DNA from: Candidatus Leptofilum proximum
Lineage (GTDB): Bacteria > Chloroflexota > Anaerolineae > Promineifilales > Promineifilaceae
Reading direction: 5' to 3'
Length of the DNA stretch: 64,000 nt
Assembly: GCA_016710325.1 (NCBI GenBank)
Contig: JADJXK010000001.1
Location: 1,798,001 to 1,862,000, forward strand
Of this stretch, positions 7,250 to 16,661 are shown one piece after another. The translations under genes were made by a program, and so were the position numbers. The first letter of the stretch is position 1. Each line of letters begins with the position of its first letter. Below the pieces are notes generated by a model. That model made no database searches and was not told the DNA's origin. It worked only from the letters and a program-made list of their open reading frames with translations.

Positions 7250-9700
7250 TTATTCTTCACTGTCTATCAAATCTTTTCTGGTGTCGTTACTGTTTTCATC
7301 ACTGGGATTGGACGGGATTTTGACCAGCACTTGTCTACGGCCGTCGGCCACGGCAATGACGGTTTCTACATTGATGTCTTTGGAGATCAGGCCAAAATCT
7401 TGCAGCGTCCAGATGGTGGTGATGCGGTCGCTGAGATTCGGCCATTGATCCTTGGCCCAGTGGTAACGGCGGCGGCTGAACTGCCAGACAGGTTCCGGCA
7501 GCGTTTTGGGGGCGTACGCTTTGAACTCTTCCCAGATAACTTTGGCGTCGGTTTGTGGGAACAAGATATTGAGCATGGCTTTTTGCACCATGGCGGCATC
7601 ACGGCCGTGTTCTTCCGACACCCAGTTGATGTGGTAATTGTGGATGAAGGTGAAAACACCGAAGTGGGAGTAATCTTCCACATCGCGCACAATGCGCTCG
7701 CGCTGGTTATAGGCTGCTCGGTACGTTTCTTCCAGCTCGGTGCTGGGCTCTTCTATCCGTTCGTGGTGTGTCTCGTGTTCAAACAAGTCGGGATTGAGTT
7801 TGTAGAGATAGCAAATGAGCGTCCGAATTCGTTCAGGGCCAACGTTGAACTTGGCAAAGCCGCCAGAGTGAATGAGATCTTCGACAGCATCCACAATGCC
7901 GCGCTGGCGCGCTTCGTCGTGGGCGCGCTCCAGGCCAATCTGGGTGAGGTTTTCTTTGGGCTGCAGCGGCGTGGCTGGTTTGACGGCCATATCAGACAGC
8001 CGCTTGAGACCGCCGTTGGCCATAAAAATCTGCAGTATGGTGATGAGTGCGCCAAAAATCACAATCACCACCAGGGCATCTGTTTTCTGGGTGACCAGCA
8101 CAATCATCATCAGGTAACTGGCAATCATGCCGCGCAGGCCGGCAAATTTGAGCGACCGCGCTTCTCGGGAACCCGGCTCAATGCCACGTTCGCGCATGGC
8201 CTCATCGCGCACAAAAAAGACGGTGGTGCTGGTGATGACAAAGGCGCTGACAAAGCCAAAGGCATAATACGATTCCACGATCACCACTTCCCGGATGATG
8301 GGAATGAGAATGGCCGAAACTACCCAGATGACGGCGATGCCGATGCGATCATCGGCAAAAACACTGGGCAGGCGGCCCAAACGGGCGGCATTGGCGGCAA
8401 CGGCCGCTCCACCCACATAGCCACCGCCCTGCGCCAGCAGCAAAATAATGGCCAGCAGGGTACCGGCCACAATGAGGAACACCTGGCCAAAGGTGCCGTT
8501 GGTGGCCCGGGCCAGCTGCCGGGTCACTGCCAGGTCGTAGGCAAGGGCATCAACGTACTCACCGCGGGGAAGGTTGGCCAGGTCATCTGGCTCCTCTGGA
8601 GTTTGCCCCAGCAGCTCCTCATCTGCCTGCTCGGCGATGCGCAGTTCGTACAGCTCCTCGGCGGCCGCGCGATCTTGCCCGCTGATGACGATGTCGGCTT
8701 CGGTGAGGCCGTTGCCAAAGGTTTGGGCGGCAATGATTTCATATTCAATGAGGAGGGTGCTGTAGCCTTCGGTCGAGGGGATTTTCCACTGCTGAGCGGC
8801 AAGCAGCTGCACCACGCCGGTGCCAATCAGGAAGAACGCAGCCAGTGACAGCGAGGTGTTGATCACTTTCCACTTGGGCCGGGCGGCGTGTTTGCCGCTG
8901 GCGGGAATCACTTCGTAGCCGGAGAAGCCCAGCATGGCGCTGGACATGGAGCGCAAGAAGAGCTGGAAAAAGACCACTGTGCCGAGCGCGGAAATGTCTT
9001 GCTGGGCACGGACCACGTGTTCGACCACGCCGTTGGCTTCCAGGCGGCTGACGATGCCTTCGGTGAGAAAGGCCCATTCTGGGTTGGCAACGGCCGTTCC
9101 CCCCACCAGGCTCAAGGCAATTACCGTAAACAACGTAAACGCCCCGCCGCCAATGAGGAAGATCGGTACGGCGCGTTTGGGGCCAAGAGCCACCAAAACC
9201 ACCATGATGAAAAAGGCAAACAGCTCGGCCAGCATAATGCGGTATGGTGCCAGTTCTGGCAGCAAAAGCATGATCACATCGGAAGCCGAAATGGAGCTGA
9301 TGATGATGGTCAAAATGGCATCGAGAAAGAATAGACTGGTGCCAATCCAGGAAAGCCAGCGCAGTTTCGGCGGGCCGATAGCCTCCACGAGCGGGCCGCT
9401 GCCGCCAGCGTTGGGCCTCAGGTAAGCGCCCGCCTGGTAAGCCGGGACAATGCCCAACAGCAGCAGCGCGGAAAGCACCACAAAAGCCAGGATGGCAATT
9501 TCGTGGTAGCCCTCTGCCCCGTGGATGGCCAGCAGGGTTTGGTAAGCGGCCACGCTAAAGGCGTCGGCGGCGATTTCGAAAATGAGGGCCAGTACCCCCA
9601 GTCCCGATCCCCCCAAGAGCAATCCTTCAACCATTAATCTTGGCAGCTGCCGTTTGGCTTCACGATTCTCTGTTGGATTAATATAGCTTTGAAACATCAT
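7250..9700 (-). CDS. APC-superfamily amino acid permease with large cytoplasmic tail
   Basis: The 816-residue protein has about 12 hydrophobic segments in the first 570 residues (for example LGVLALIFEIAADAF and GQVFLIVAGTLLAIILLL) and a conserved-looking intracellular stretch MLGFSGYEVIPASGKHA. A charged tail of about 240 residues follows (EETYRAAYNQRERIVRD; TTIWTLQDFGLI). This is longer than ordinary APC carriers (about 450-500) and resembles putative amino acid permeases with a C-terminal regulatory domain. An insertion of about 100 charged residues lies between two membrane segments (near EELLGQTPEEPDDLANL). The ATG at 9700 has TGGAG six bases upstream. It precedes the ALDH7 gene by 13 bases, suggesting uptake of an amine or amino acid that the dehydrogenase helps degrade. 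Confidence 0.75.
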   Translation of the reverse strand: MMFQSYINPTENREAKRQLPRLMVEGLLLGGSGLGVLALIFEIAADAFSVAAYQTLLAIHGAEGYHEIAILAFVVLSALLLLGIVPAYQAGAYLRPNAGGSGPLVEAIGPPKLRWLSWIGTSLFFLDAILTIIISSISASDVIMLLLPELAPYRIMLAELFAFFIMVVLVALGPKRAVPIFLIGGGAFTLFTVIALSLVGGTAVANPEWAFLTEGIVSRLEANGVVEHVVRAQQDISALGTVVFFQLFLRSMSSAMLGFSGYEVIPASGKHAARPKWKVINTSLSLAAFFLIGTGVVQLLAAQQWKIPSTEGYSTLLIEYEIIAAQTFGNGLTEADIVISGQDRAAAEELYELRIAEQADEELLGQTPEEPDDLANLPRGEYVDALAYDLAVTRQLARATNGTFGQVFLIVAGTLLAIILLLAQGGGYVGGAAVAANAARLGRLPSVFADDRIGIAVIWVVSAILIPIIREVVIVESYYAFGFVSAFVITSTTVFFVRDEAMRERGIEPGSREARSLKFAGLRGMIASYLMMIVLVTQKTDALVVIVIFGALITILQIFMANGGLKRLSDMAVKPATPLQPKENLTQIGLERAHDEARQRGIVDAVEDLIHSGGFAKFNVGPERIRTLICYLYKLNPDLFEHETHHERIEEPSTELEETYRAAYNQRERIVRDVEDYSHFGVFTFIHNYHINWVSEEHGRDAAMVQKAMLNILFPQTDAKVIWEEFKAYAPKTLPEPVWQFSRRRYHWAKDQWPNLSDRITTIWTLQDFGLISKDINVETVIAVADGRRQVLVKIPSNPSDENSNDTRKDLIDSEE

Positions 9701-9934
9701 TCATTCTCCAGAAATCCACTTCACGCAGATCGTCCACAAGAAAGTTCAAGCGTCGCTTGTTTTGAAGGCACAAGTGGGGAGTGTCGTGATTTTTGACAAG
9801 GGATGCTGCCCGGGTTCACGTGTTTGTCTGGTTCTCTAACTTGATAATCAGGCATTGTGTCACTTGCAGGATTATAGTAGATGGCGATTGGAGCGCCAAT
9901 ATTGAGCCGATGCGGTCCTGGAGGAGGTGTTGAC

Positions 9935-10762
9935 CTAGGGGTTGGTGGTGCTGGTGGGTGTGGGGTTTATCGGCGTGGCCGCGAAGGTGTTTGTGGGGGC
10001 AGGCGAGGGGGTGGGGCTTGGCAGCGGTGTTGGTGTGCCTGGCGGGTTTGGCGTGGCGGTATTGGTGGGAACGGCCGTTGGCGGCACGGACGCCGTGGGG
10101 CTGGGCAGTGGGGTGGGGGATGGGGTAGCGGTGGAGGGCTGCGGTGTGTTGGTGGCGGTGGGGGAGACGGCCGTTGGTGTGCTGGAAGGTGGCGGCACGG
10201 TGGGCAGCGGTGTGGCGGTGTGAACCGGTGCGCTGGTGGCCGATGGCGTTACGGTTGGCCACGGCGTAGAGGTTTGGGTTGGTATGTTGGTTTCGGTGGG
10301 TGGAACGGCCGTTGCCGTGTGGCTGGCGGTGGGTGTGGGGCTGGGCAGAACGGCCGTTGCTGTTGCCGTTGCCGATGGGGTTGATGAGGGTGTGGGTGAT
10401 GGCGTGATCGTGGGCGGGAAGGGAATGATGCTGATTGGTGTTTCTTCAGGCACAGGTGTATTTCCGCCGCGTAAATTGTTCAAATCCTCGGCCGATGCGG
10501 CGGCAACGGTGGGGTCCAGCGGGGCAAAGGCAAAGTTAAAATCGGCGTCATAGTCGGCTGCGGAATGGGCCAATATACTGGTTTTGACGGTGGGTAACGG
10601 CCGTAAATTCAGCCCCAGCCACATCGCCGAAAAGATGCAGGCGAAGTTCAAAATCAAGGCCAGCAGCAGCAGTGCATACATGTTACGCCGCGAGTTCTGC
10701 GTAGCGGCCGATTCGGACGCTGCCCGCACTGATGCCGGTGGGATCATCGGGGAGGTGCGCAT
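9935..10762 (-). CDS. Membrane-anchored Thr/Pro-rich low-complexity protein
   Basis: Residues 28-52 form one membrane segment (YALLLLALILNFACIFSAMW). About 60 ordinary residues follow, then about 160 residues made almost only of Thr, Pro, Ser and Ala in TPTPSP-type words. Such linkers are common in surface proteins of Chloroflexota and are probable O-glycosylation targets. No folded extracellular domain follows, so it may be a stalk or a pseudo-mature end of a longer ancestor. Its start codon overlaps the stop of the upstream sensor kinase gene by one base (TGATG), so it is translationally coupled to the kinase. Four ACGGCCGT copies fall in the low-complexity part and are read as TAV. Function unknown. 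Confidence 0.75.
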   Translation of the reverse strand: MRTSPMIPPASVRAASESAATQNSRRNMYALLLLALILNFACIFSAMWLGLNLRPLPTVKTSILAHSAADYDADFNFAFAPLDPTVAAASAEDLNNLRGGNTPVPEETPISIIPFPPTITPSPTPSSTPSATATATAVLPSPTPTASHTATAVPPTETNIPTQTSTPWPTVTPSATSAPVHTATPLPTVPPPSSTPTAVSPTATNTPQPSTATPSPTPLPSPTASVPPTAVPTNTATPNPPGTPTPLPSPTPSPAPTNTFAATPINPTPTSTTNP

Positions 10763-13023
10763 CAGGCCGTCCCCTCCAGCGGCAGCTCAATAGAAAACGT
10801 GCTGCCCACACCCAGCGCGCTGTCTACGCTCACCTGGCCGCCGTGCAGTTCCACCACCGTGCGGGTGATGTAAAGACCCAATCCCACGCCGCGTGCCGCA
10901 AAATTGATGTTGTTGTTCGCCCGGAAAAAGCGGTTGAATAAGTGCGGCTGGTCGGCCACGGCCACGCCGATGCCGTTGTCCAGCACATCCAGGCGCATGG
11001 TGCCGTTCTGGCGGAAGAGGACCAACTCCACGTGGCCACCTTCCGGCGTGTAGGTGAGCGCATTGCTGAGTAAATTCTCAACGGCTCGCGTCAGGTGCTC
11101 TGCGTCCGCCCGAATCCACAGGTCCTCGTCTGGTACGGTGATTACCAAACCAATCTCTTTCTGCGCAAAACGATCGTGCCAGCGGGTGACGGCGCTGTCG
11201 ACCAGGCTTTGCATGTTGACCCGTTTCATGTTCATGTTGATGGTGCCCGCTTCGATTTCAGAGATTTTGATCAGCTGATCGATGTGGTGCTCCAGCTCTT
11301 CGCTGCCTTTGTTGATGTACTTGATGAACTGCTTTTGGTTTTCGTCCATGTGCCCGTTCGCTTTGGTCTGCATCAGGTTCGTGTAGGCTTTGATCACCGT
11401 GAGCGGGGTGCGCAGTTCGTGCGATATTGAAGTGATGAAGGCCGACTTCAGGTTGTCTGCTTCCACTTCGCGCGTGATGTCGCGCATGACAATCACGTTG
11501 CCAATCTTTTCATCATTTTTGCCAACAACGGGGGCTGACAGGGCACTCAGCACGCGGTTGCCCACCTGGTAGCGCCGCGGCAAACGTATGGCAGCGGGCA
11601 GCGACACCAGATCGCTTATGTTGGTGACTGCTTTTTCGCTTTGTCCGTTGTTGGAAGGACTCAGTTCGCGCACCGGACCAGAAAAGAAATCGCGAGACAG
11701 GTCGGCCAGCAGCTGTTCGGCTGCCGGGTTGACGCTGAGAATCTTGTCGTTGGTGTCTAGCACGATGATGCCATCGACGATGCTGTCCAGGATGGCTTTG
11801 AGCTGGCTGCGCTGCTCGTCCAGTTCCTGATTTCGTTCGGCCAGCGTGGCAGTCATCTCGTCGAAGGAGCGCGAGAGCAGCCCCACTTCGTCCCGACCGC
11901 TCAAGTTTGAACGGCGGTTGAGATCGCCTTTGGTGACGGCAACGGCCGTATCCACCAAATAGTGAATCGGGTCGGTAATGCGCCGGGCAATCAAAAATCC
12001 GCCAATAAAAACGGCCACAATGGCCAACGAAAAAATCGCGGTAAACTGCTGGCGGCTCACGGAAATGGTGCTGGTGATAAAGTTGCTGGGCAAGGCCACG
12101 CTGTACATGCCAAACGACTGCCCGCGCAGCCGCCAATCGCCATAAGCCAGCACGTACAGCTGGTCCAGCACCTGAAGCCGCCGCAGTGGCACCTGGCTGC
12201 TGGCCGTGCTGCTCACCAGGGCATACCGTTCAGGCGACTCCTTTAGCTGGCCCAACACCTCTTCAAACATGTCGGGATCATCCTGGTAAAGGGCGTTGAT
12301 CCCAATTTCGCCGCCGCCCAGCGACGTATCCACCACGTTTCCTTCGGCGTCATACAGCGTGACGCGGGCTACAGCGCTGAGCGTGAGTTCCAGCATCATG
12401 CGGCGGCTGTAGGTGCCTACCAGGGCCACGCCCACCTGCTCCCCCTGCAGGAAAAGCGGTGAAGCGGTAAAAAGCATCAAACCATCTTCGGTTTCGGTGA
12501 TGAAAACCTGCCGCGTGCCCGCCTCGTCAGCCTCATTTTGCAGCGTTTTTTGCACCGCATCCACGTCTGAAAAGTCAGCCCCACGGCGGCTGAACCCCTC
12601 AGTGTCGGTGGCGGAAGTCAGGCGCTGCCAACCGTAAATCTCGATGCCCGTCATGTCTAGAAGGATGACGGCATCGGTGTTGCTGTTGATAATAATCTGG
12701 GGGGCGAGTTCTGCCAGGGCCTCAGGATCTTTTTCAGCCACGGCGCGGGGAATGCCGATCGTACCTACAACGGTCCGCAGGGTTTGCAGCCGGTGTTCTT
12801 CGTGGCGTACCATGCCTTCGGCTACAATCTGGCCCGCATCGAGGAGCTGGTTGGTAATTCTTTCTTCAAGCGAGCTGGCGACGAGGTTGGTCACCACGTA
12901 AGCACCAACGCTGGCGACAACTAGCGTCAGTAAAAAGTACGGCAGTATAATTTTTGTACCAATGCTGAGTCCTAGCCTGGTACGGGCGGCAGTGAGCCGT
13001 GAGCGTAAATTTTGATACTTCAT
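10762..13023 (-). CDS. Membrane sensor histidine kinase (extracellular sensor-HAMP-PAS-HisKA-HATPase)
   Basis: A 753-residue kinase. Two membrane helices (near 26-48 and 325-347) flank an extracellular sensor of about 270 residues resembling double-CACHE domains. HAMP follows (ARRITDPIHYLVDTAVAV), then a PAS domain (ILDSIVDGIIVLDTNDKILSVNPAAEQLL), the HisKA box SHELRTPLTVIKAY with the phosphorylated His near residue 535, and the ATPase with N box ENLLSNALTYT, G1 DVLDNGIGV and G2 GVGLGLYI. No response regulator is next to it, so it is an orphan kinase whose partner must lie elsewhere. The following Thr/Pro-rich membrane protein is translationally coupled and may take part in sensing or surface attachment. 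Confidence 0.9.
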   Translation of the reverse strand: MKYQNLRSRLTAARTRLGLSIGTKIILPYFLLTLVVASVGAYVVTNLVASSLEERITNQLLDAGQIVAEGMVRHEEHRLQTLRTVVGTIGIPRAVAEKDPEALAELAPQIIINSNTDAVILLDMTGIEIYGWQRLTSATDTEGFSRRGADFSDVDAVQKTLQNEADEAGTRQVFITETEDGLMLFTASPLFLQGEQVGVALVGTYSRRMMLELTLSAVARVTLYDAEGNVVDTSLGGGEIGINALYQDDPDMFEEVLGQLKESPERYALVSSTASSQVPLRRLQVLDQLYVLAYGDWRLRGQSFGMYSVALPSNFITSTISVSRQQFTAIFSLAIVAVFIGGFLIARRITDPIHYLVDTAVAVTKGDLNRRSNLSGRDEVGLLSRSFDEMTATLAERNQELDEQRSQLKAILDSIVDGIIVLDTNDKILSVNPAAEQLLADLSRDFFSGPVRELSPSNNGQSEKAVTNISDLVSLPAAIRLPRRYQVGNRVLSALSAPVVGKNDEKIGNVIVMRDITREVEADNLKSAFITSISHELRTPLTVIKAYTNLMQTKANGHMDENQKQFIKYINKGSEELEHHIDQLIKISEIEAGTINMNMKRVNMQSLVDSAVTRWHDRFAQKEIGLVITVPDEDLWIRADAEHLTRAVENLLSNALTYTPEGGHVELVLFRQNGTMRLDVLDNGIGVAVADQPHLFNRFFRANNNINFAARGVGLGLYITRTVVELHGGQVSVDSALGVGSTFSIELPLEGTA

Positions 13024-13190
13024 CCAGGTTATGGTAAAGGATTTACCTCTGGTGCCGGGTTAAGGCGCCGTGAAAAAATAGGACTTTTGGGGGATGTTTT
13101 TTGTGATGCCATCTTCTGCCTGGCGCGACTATTTTGTTTTGCATTGCCAACATCTAGACGGGGGTAGTTTTGTTTGCTAATCTGGCAGTT

Positions 13191-14180
13191 ATGAACCGTC
13201 GTGTCCTTGCTCTCATCCTCATCCCCTTTTTGCTGTTTGCCTTTGGCACCGTTGGCTACGTGCTCATAGAGGATTGGAGCTTGAGCGACGCCTTTTACAT
13301 GACGGCCATCACCCTGACCACGGTGGGCTTTGGCGAAGTGCGGACGCTGACGACAAACGGCCGTATCTTCACCGTGGTGCTGCTGGTGGCGGGGGTGGCT
13401 TTTGTGGCCTATGGCCTGGAATATCTGCTGACCGCCAACCTGGGCGATACCTGGAGAAAACGACGCATGATGCGACTCATTGAAAACCTGGAGAACCACG
13501 TGATTGTGTGCGGTTACGGCCGTGTGGGTCAAAGTGCCGTCACCTCCCTGTTGGGCAGCAAGCGGCAGGTGGTGGTGATTGAGTGGGATGGGGGCAAAGC
13601 GGCCGTTTTGGACGAGCTGGATCTAACTTACCTGGTTGGTGACGCTACCAAAGACGAGGTGCTGCTGCAAGCAGGCATCGAGCGGGCCTGGGGTGTGTTG
13701 GTGTGCACCGGCGAAGATGCGCGCAACCTGTTTATTGTCCTCTCGGCCCGGGCGCTCAATGCCAACTTGTACATCGTTACCCGGTCTGTTGACGCGGAAA
13801 ACGAACGTAAAATGCGCCGCGCCGGGGCTAACCGGGTGGTGTCGCCTTACCGGATTGGCGGGCAGCACATGGCCAATATCATCATACGGCCGCACGTCAC
13901 CGACTTTTTTGACGTGGTGACGCTGGATGGGGGCATTGAGCTGTGGGTTGAGGAATTGATTGTGGGTGAGACGTCCGAGCTCGTTGGCCGTACTGTGGGG
14001 CAGGCCAATATTCGCCAGGAAACGGGCGTGTCCATCATCGCCATGCTGCGCGAAAACCACTCCTACATTCCCGATGCCCACACAATGCTGCAGGCAGGTG
14101 ATGAACTGATTGTGGTTGGTACGCGGGATCAGCTGACCAAGCTGGAAAAATTAACTGGCGTCTCGCTGGGGCATTTGTAA
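13191..14180 (+). CDS. Two-helix potassium channel with RCK (TrkA-N/TrkA-C) domains
   Basis: Two membrane helices flank a pore loop with the filter TTVGFGE (residues 43-49), a known variant of TVGYGD. The cytoplasmic part starts with a Rossmann NAD-binding motif VIVCGYGRVGQSAV near residue 100 and continues as TrkA-N (VGDATKDEVLLQAGI) and TrkA-C (about 240-330, ending VVGTRDQLTKLEKL). It is a ligand-gated K+ channel of the MthK/Kch type, presumably a tetramer in the inner membrane. The ATG at 13191 gives the normal short N-terminus; a TTG at 13170 with GGGGG upstream is an alternative start. It is divergent from the sensor kinase gene (146 to 167 bases between them). Confidence 0.88.
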   Translation: MNRRVLALILIPFLLFAFGTVGYVLIEDWSLSDAFYMTAITLTTVGFGEVRTLTTNGRIFTVVLLVAGVAFVAYGLEYLLTANLGDTWRKRRMMRLIENLENHVIVCGYGRVGQSAVTSLLGSKRQVVVIEWDGGKAAVLDELDLTYLVGDATKDEVLLQAGIERAWGVLVCTGEDARNLFIVLSARALNANLYIVTRSVDAENERKMRRAGANRVVSPYRIGGQHMANIIIRPHVTDFFDVVTLDGGIELWVEELIVGETSELVGRTVGQANIRQETGVSIIAMLRENHSYIPDAHTMLQAGDELIVVGTRDQLTKLEKLTGVSLGHL

Positions 14181-14337
14181 AGATCCAGGCCCATCAGGCG
14201 TGATTCCAGTAAAATCAAAGAGGATATTAATAATAAATGGTTGCCAAGCACTCGGTGAATCTGTACTATTGTGAACATGGTGTGGCGTTTGGCCACCCAG
14301 TGGCAACCGAGCCACAAATCTAACCTTTGGATACAAC

Positions 14338-14715
14338 ATGTCTGCAATTGAACCTGAATTAATAACGATCATCGAAGGGCCAACGCCAGAATTCCGCCCT
14401 ACCCCTGTGGATTGGGTGCAGTCGGTGCTGGAAGGACCGGAAGACCGGCTGGTGGCGGTGTGCCAGCTGCGCACCGGCAACGGCGAAGACATCATGGAAC
14501 GGTGCCGCAATGCCTGGAAAGTCGGCCGTCCCGTCCGGCTCGATTTCCCCGATGAGATGCGTATGCGCCAGCAGGTGGACGTGGTCTCCCTTCGCCTGGA
14601 ACAGCTGGAAGAGGGTGAAGCCCTCATGTTGTGGGTGGCACTGCCGCTGGAGGACATCGAAGAAATGGAAGAGATGGATGACAGCGACGAAGACGACGAT
14701 CCGTTTTTCCCTTAA
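14338..14715 (+). CDS. Conserved hypothetical acidic protein
   Basis: A 125-residue soluble protein that I do not recognise. It has no signal peptide and no membrane segment. The middle (DWVQSVLEGPEDRLVAVCQLRTGNGEDIMERCRNAWKV, split here for reading as two helices and a strand) looks folded. The last 25 residues are almost all Asp and Glu, followed by DPFFP. Such acidic tails are often flexible or bind cations or basic partners. A clear terminator follows 43 bases downstream, so it ends its transcription unit. Codon use is like that of the neighbours, which supports a real gene. Confidence 0.6.
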   Translation: MSAIEPELITIIEGPTPEFRPTPVDWVQSVLEGPEDRLVAVCQLRTGNGEDIMERCRNAWKVGRPVRLDFPDEMRMRQQVDVVSLRLEQLEEGEALMLWVALPLEDIEEMEEMDDSDEDDDPFFP

Positions 14716-14758
14716 AGCGTGGTAACGGCCGTTTCCCCCAATAACATAACCAAATACA

Positions 14759-14797
14759 ACGTAGCCTGGCAGACGTCCGGGCTACGTTTTTGTTTTT
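14759..14797 (+). terminator. Rho-independent terminator
   Basis: ACGTAGCC (14759-14766) pairs perfectly with GGCTACGT (14780-14787) over a 13-base loop, followed by TTTTGTTTTT. It ends the acidic-protein gene. Confidence 0.85.
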
Positions 14798-14830
14798 CTC
14801 AGGGCGGTGGTAGCATAGCGGCGGTTTTTT

Positions 14831-14910
14831 GAGTAAAAAGTAAATAGTGAAAAGTGAAAAGAGGCCACTTCCTGCAAACTTTTTACTTATCACTTGTCAC
14901 TTTTCACTTC
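14831..14910. repeat. Intergenic word repeat (GTGAAAAGTGAAAAG family)
   Basis: AAATAGTGAAAAGTGAAAAG and the opposed CACTTGTCACTTTTCACTTC form a hairpin-like inverted repeat just upstream of paaG. A second member lies at 28794-28846, also directly before a gene start. Confidence 0.8.
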
Positions 14911-14946
14911 CTTTTCCCACTTCTCAACTACATGCAGGAGGCTCAC

Positions 14947-15732
14947 ATGGGGTACGAAACAATTCTGTTTGAGGTCAAGGACGGCGTGGCGACTATCACG
15001 CTGAACCGACCGGATAAGCTTAATGCGTTTAACGACCAGATGATTGAGGAGACAACGGCCGCTTTCAAACAATCCGGTCGTGATAAAGCCGTTCGCTGTG
15101 TGGTGCTCACGGGAAACGGCCGTGCCTTCTCCAGCGGCCAGGATTTGGCCGACGTCACCGAGCGCGGCGACGCCTTCTCCATTGGCGACCACCTGCGCCA
15201 TGGCTACCACAAACTCATCAAACAAATGGTCCAGCTGGAAAAACCCATCGTCGGCGCGATTAACGGTATTGCCGCCGGGGCGGGCTGCGGCGTGGCCCTG
15301 GCCACCGACATCCGCATTGCCGCTGACACTGCCAGTTTCATGCTCGCCTTCAGCAAAGTGGGGTTGGTGCCGGACAGCGGCGTCAACTGGCTGCTGCCCC
15401 GGCTCATCGGGCAGGCTCGCGCCTACGAAATGGCCATCACCGCCGACAAAATTCCGGCGGACAAAGCGCTGGCCTGGGGTATTGTGAATCACGTCGTGCC
15501 TGCGGCCCAACTCATGGAAACGGTAGCGGCCTGGACCGGTCCTCTGGCGACCGGACCGACAGTGGCTTACGGGTTGACCAAGCGGGCCATGAACCAGGCG
15601 TGGAACACCGACCTGTTTGGCGCGCTGGAAGCCGAAGCCTACCTGCAGGAAATCGCCGGGCGCAGCCACGATAACAAAGAGGGTGTAGCGGCATTTTTGG
15701 AAAAGCGGGCGGCGCAGTTTAAAGGCGAGTGA
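14947..15732 (+). CDS. paaG: Enoyl-CoA hydratase/isomerase, PaaG-like
   Basis: A 261-residue crotonase-fold enzyme. The start of the family signature is LNRPDKLNAFNDQM; the oxyanion-hole stretches are SSGQDLADV and INGIAAGAGCGVALATDI; the C-terminus GRSHDNKEGVAAFLEKRAAQF is close to what I know of PaaG, the 1,2-epoxyphenylacetyl-CoA isomerase of phenylacetate breakdown. It probably isomerises or hydrates an enoyl-CoA in the cytoplasm. The ATG at 14947 has the strong site CAGGAGG; a longer frame begins inside the upstream repeat and is rejected. The next gene encodes the following step, 3-hydroxyacyl-CoA dehydrogenase. The phenylacetyl-CoA epoxidase genes are not in the window, so the true substrate may differ. 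Confidence 0.8.
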   Translation: MGYETILFEVKDGVATITLNRPDKLNAFNDQMIEETTAAFKQSGRDKAVRCVVLTGNGRAFSSGQDLADVTERGDAFSIGDHLRHGYHKLIKQMVQLEKPIVGAINGIAAGAGCGVALATDIRIAADTASFMLAFSKVGLVPDSGVNWLLPRLIGQARAYEMAITADKIPADKALAWGIVNHVVPAAQLMETVAAWTGPLATGPTVAYGLTKRAMNQAWNTDLFGALEAEAYLQEIAGRSHDNKEGVAAFLEKRAAQFKGE

Positions 15733-15799
15733 ACCGGTGAACGGTGAGCGGTGAGCAGTAAACCGATTACCGATAACGGACTACGGAAAACCGGAAAAA
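15731..15799. repeat. Intergenic word repeat (CGGTAATCGGTGAACGG family)
   Basis: GAACCGGTGAACGGTGAGCG, then GTAAACCGATTACCGATAAC. It belongs to the family also seen at 60287-60367 and, unusually, inside the copA gene at 24702-24808. Confidence 0.75.
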
Positions 15800-15809
15800 G
15801 GAAGACAGG

Positions 15810-16661
15810 ATGAAAACAGTAGCAGTCATCGGTGCGGGCACGATGGGGGCGGGAATTGCCCAGGCGTCGGCGCTGGCGGGGTATGAGGTGATTTTGTATG
15901 ACCTGGCGGCGGAACTGCTGGCGCAGTCACTGGACGGGATTTGGGCGTCGATAGACAAGGGCGTGGAACGTGGCAAAACGGCCGCAACCACCGCCACAAC
16001 TGCTAAATCCGCCATCCAAACCACTACCTCGCTGGAAACGGCCGCTCATGCCGACCTCATCATCGAGGCCGCGCCGGAAAGGCTGGCGCTCAAGCGGGAA
16101 ATTTTTACCAGACTGGATGCCGCCGCGCCGGAACACACCATCTTGGGCAGCAACACCTCCAGCCTGAGCATCAATGCCCTGTCCGGGGCCACAAATCGTG
16201 CTGACCGCTTTTTGGGCGTGCATTTTTTCAATCCGGCGCACATCATGCAGCTGGTAGAGCTAATCCGCTGCGATTTTACGAGTGACGAGACGGTAACGGC
16301 CGTTCGTGCCTACGTGGAGCAGCTGGGAAAAACGGCCGTTCTCTGCAAAGATACCCCCGCTTTTATTGTGAACCGGGTGGCACGGCCGTTTTACGGTGAG
16401 GCTTTCCGGCTGCTAGGCGAAAACGCCGCCGACGCCGCCACGGTGGACAATCTCATGCGCTCCATTGGCTTTCGCATGGGGCCGTTTGAACTCATCGACC
16501 TGATCGGCTGCGACGTGAACCTGGCGGTGACCCAAACGGTGTATGACGCCTATTTTCAGGAGCCGAAATATCGCCCGCACCCTATTCAGAAGCGCATGGT
16601 GGAAAGCGGCCGTTTGGGCCGCAAAACCGGCCACGGCTTCTACACCTACGAGAAGGAATGA
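15810..16661 (+). CDS. paaH: 3-hydroxyacyl-CoA dehydrogenase, PaaH/Hbd-like
   Basis: A 283-residue NAD-dependent dehydrogenase oxidising 3-hydroxyacyl-CoA to 3-ketoacyl-CoA. The N-terminal Rossmann motif is VIGAGTMGAGIAQASALAGY. The catalytic region contains LGVHFFNPAHIMQLVELI (His-Glu pair) and NTSSLSI. The C-terminal domain has DTPAFIVNRVARPFYGEAFRLL and GPFELIDLIGCDVNLAV, as in 3-hydroxybutyryl-CoA dehydrogenases. The start has AGGAAGACAGG in front. Together with the preceding paaG-like gene it forms a two-step beta-oxidation unit. Naming it paaH rather than hbd rests only on that neighbour. Confidence 0.88.
   Translation: MKTVAVIGAGTMGAGIAQASALAGYEVILYDLAAELLAQSLDGIWASIDKGVERGKTAATTATTAKSAIQTTTSLETAAHADLIIEAAPERLALKREIFTRLDAAAPEHTILGSNTSSLSINALSGATNRADRFLGVHFFNPAHIMQLVELIRCDFTSDETVTAVRAYVEQLGKTAVLCKDTPAFIVNRVARPFYGEAFRLLGENAADAATVDNLMRSIGFRMGPFELIDLIGCDVNLAVTQTVYDAYFQEPKYRPHPIQKRMVESGRLGRKTGHGFYTYEKE

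Noticed and set aside
7088..8848. Long plus-strand open frame (586 codons) opposite the permease gene
   Set aside because: It is the antisense of a clear membrane protein; its composition (many His, Gln, Gly) is typical of a shadow frame and no domain is seen.
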